DNA from: Alphaproteobacteria bacterium
Lineage (GTDB): Bacteria > Pseudomonadota > Alphaproteobacteria > Micavibrionales > Micavibrionaceae
DNA: 6,940 nucleotides
Assembly (NCBI GenBank): GCA_021776015.1
Contig: JAJFGT010000028.1
Coordinates: 1 to 6,940 of the forward strand
Reading direction: 5' to 3'
Below, one piece after another: positions 5,970-6,940 of the stretch. A model generated the notes under the pieces. It saw only the letters and a list, made by a program, of their open reading frames with translations, had not been told where the DNA came from and did not search any database. A program made the position numbers and the translations under genes. The stretch's first letter is position 1; each line of letters starts with the position of its first letter.

Positions 5970-6464
5970 ATGAACACACGACTCTCTTTATTTGATAGCC
6001 CCCTCTTCCTAGGATTTGATCATTTTGAACAAACATTTGATCGCTTGAAAAAACATTCTTCTGAAGGTTATCCTCCATATAATATAGAACAAATCGGAGA
6101 TACAGGATTACGAATTACACTTGCTGTTGCTGGATTCAGTATGGACAATCTTGAAGTTGAAATTGATCAAAACCAACTCACCATTCGAGGCCGCCAAAAC
6201 GATGATGACGATTCTGAACATATTTATCTCCACAGAGGAATTGCAGCCCGCCAATTCCAAAGAAGTTTTGTTCTGGCTGATGGTATAGAGATTGTTGAGG
6301 CCTCTCTAGACAACGGATTATTACATGTTGATATGCGACGAATTGTTGCAAAATCAACAGCCCGCCAAATCAAGATCAATAACAACAAAAAATTAGCGCA
6401 GCAATCTATTAAGAAGATTAAAGCTATAGAATCAAATAGAGAAGATGAGGGATCTACATCATGA
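5970..6464 (+). CDS. Small heat-shock protein, Hsp20/alpha-crystallin family
   Basis: This is an ATP-independent cytoplasmic holdase that binds unfolding proteins during heat stress for later refolding by DnaK/ClpB. The 164-residue product has an N-terminal arm (1-33), then YPPYNIEQIGD (34-44), which opens the alpha-crystallin domain in the alphaproteobacterial IbpA/HspA-like group. Further conserved blocks are LRITLAVAGFSMDNLEVEI (47-65), YLHRGIAARQFQRSFVLADGIEI (86-108) and the domain-closing NGLLHVDM (115-122). An I-x-I motif (IKI, 134-136) for oligomer assembly follows, then a hydrophilic, charged tail about 28 residues long, somewhat longer than usual. Expression is predicted to be controlled by the thermometer in its leader. 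Its TGA overlaps the next ATG (ATGA), so the following gene is translationally coupled. Confidence 0.95.
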   Translation: MNTRLSLFDSPLFLGFDHFEQTFDRLKKHSSEGYPPYNIEQIGDTGLRITLAVAGFSMDNLEVEIDQNQLTIRGRQNDDDDSEHIYLHRGIAARQFQRSFVLADGIEIVEASLDNGLLHVDMRRIVAKSTARQIKINNNKKLAQQSIKKIKAIESNREDEGSTS

Positions 6465-6691
6465 ATCAAGCAAAAAATCCAGACTCTCCATTTCAAGATT
6501 TTTTAAGAGATATGTCGCCTGATCTTTTTAAAATGCTGGGTGTTCACCATATTGCTTACATCAAAGAGAAACATCATGATCACTATGAACTTCGTGCAGC
6601 AAATGGAGACATCATAGAAATTTTCTCAACACTTAAAGGTGCTATTGAAGAAACAAAGGAACAAGATCTTAAACCTGTCACACTTCATTAG
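6461..6691 (+). CDS. DUF1150 family protein, coupled to hsp20
   Basis: This 76-residue protein of unknown biochemical function resembles the DUF1150 family, which is largely alphaproteobacterial and often encoded right after an hsp20 gene. Visible family features are MLGVHHIAYIKE (residues 24-35), HYELRAANGDIIEIFSTLKGAIEETKEQDLKPVTLH to the end, and in particular the closing PVTLH (families usually end PVS/TLH). No signal peptide, membrane segment or cysteines are present, so it is probably cytoplasmic. The ATG overlaps the hsp20 stop by 4 bases and has GAGG about 10 nt upstream. Coupled expression with Hsp20 suggests a role in heat-stress proteostasis, but that is inference from position only. 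Confidence 0.85.
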   Translation: MNQAKNPDSPFQDFLRDMSPDLFKMLGVHHIAYIKEKHHDHYELRAANGDIIEIFSTLKGAIEETKEQDLKPVTLH

Positions 6692-6693
6692 GA

Positions 6694-6717
6694 AACTCTT
6701 TGAGTTAGCTCTTTTTT
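6694..6717 (+). terminator. Possible weak intrinsic terminator after the DUF1150 gene
   Basis: AACTC-TTT-GAGTT (6694-6706) can form a 5-bp hairpin right after the stop codon, and a run of six T (6712-6717) follows after 5 further bases. The stem is short and the T-run is not adjacent, so termination would be partial at best and the next gene may be read through. Confidence 0.3.
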
Positions 6718-6776
6718 ATTTTATCAAGCCATGCTATTTGTTGATGATTATATTTCAAAATAAAAAGTAAGGTGTG

Positions 6777-6940
6777 ATGACTTCTATTCTAAATTTTTGC
6801 CACAATATTGGAGCAATCATTTTTGGATTTTTGACCAGTATTGGACAGATTTCTCAGTTTGCAGGGCGCTCCATCTCTCATATTTTCAAAGGGCCGTTCT
6901 TTCTTCGTAACTTGCTGCGTCAATTTATGGATATTGGGTA
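6777..6940 (+). CDS. MlaE-type lipid ABC transporter permease, N-terminal part (cut by window edge)
   Basis: The frame is open from ATG at 6777 to the end of the window, 54 complete codons. AAGG (6769-6772) lies 4 nt before the start. The residues begin MTSILNFCHNIGAIIFGFLTSIGQISQFAG and continue ...FKGPFFLRNLLRQFMDIG. A first amphipathic/hydrophobic helix followed by the R-x-x-x-x-Q-x-x-x-IG(Y) pattern is characteristic of MlaE/YrbE permeases. In the Mla system MlaE works with the ATPase MlaF and the MCE protein MlaD to move phospholipids between inner and outer membranes. The ATPase and MCE genes would be expected just beyond the right edge. The call rests on a short N-terminal stretch, so the exact subfamily is uncertain. 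Confidence 0.75.
   Translation, partial: MTSILNFCHNIGAIIFGFLTSIGQISQFAGRSISHIFKGPFFLRNLLRQFMDIG

Noticed and set aside
6224..6496. Minus-strand open frame with hydrophobic stretches across hsp20 and the DUF1150 start
   Set aside because: Antisense to two supported coding genes; the hydrophobicity arises from the reverse complement of acidic and polar codons.
6731..6763. Tiny open frame (10 codons) between the DUF1150 and MlaE genes
   Set aside because: No ribosome binding site and too short to support; it is expected by chance.
1..6940. Mobile elements, CRISPR arrays, tRNA or rRNA genes, toxin-antitoxin or defence systems
   Set aside because: I looked for transposase-like proteins, terminal inverted repeats, regularly spaced repeats and cloverleaf patterns on both strands and saw none.

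Overview
The window looks like chromosomal DNA from an AT-rich member of the Alphaproteobacteria. The class is suggested by three things: an Hsp20 gene followed with overlap by a DUF1150 protein, the murJ-trpS gene pair with nfu and tsaB close by, and a ROSE-type RNA thermometer in front of the hsp20 gene. AT-rich base composition and short gaps would fit a host-associated or slow-growing lineage, but I cannot place it below class level. The code appears standard: TAA, TAG and TGA are all used as stops.

Left part (1-2032): the tail of an unidentified basic protein on the + strand converges on a minus-strand operon read from right to left. The operon holds a predicted secreted protein of unknown function, nfu (Fe-S cluster carrier) and tsaB (tRNA t6A37 synthesis). 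Its genes are tightly packed: a TAATG stop/start overlap between the first two and 6 bp between nfu and tsaB. Middle (2033-3152): a single + strand gene encodes an orphan periplasmic family-3 solute-binding protein with no transporter genes beside it. It sits between trpS and the nfu operon, in the opposite direction to both. Next (3153-5747): a minus-strand pair of murJ (lipid II flippase) and trpS (tryptophanyl-tRNA synthetase), 3 bp apart.

Right part (5748-6940): a divergent promoter region fires left into murJ and right into hsp20. The hsp20 leader folds into a hairpin that sequesters the Shine-Dalgarno sequence with the UUGCU/AGGA pairing and bulged G typical of ROSE thermometers. hsp20 overlaps the DUF1150 gene by 4 bases. 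After a possible weak terminator comes the start of an MlaE-type lipid ABC transporter permease, cut by the window edge.

Most of the window is housekeeping (cell wall, tRNA charging and modification, Fe-S delivery, proteostasis, outer-membrane lipid transport). The parts most worth a second look are the RNA thermometer, the uncharacterised DUF1150 partner of Hsp20, the unknown exported protein coupled to nfu, and the orphan binding protein with two unusual cysteines. I found no mobile element, CRISPR array, tRNA or rRNA, and no convincing new multi-gene system.
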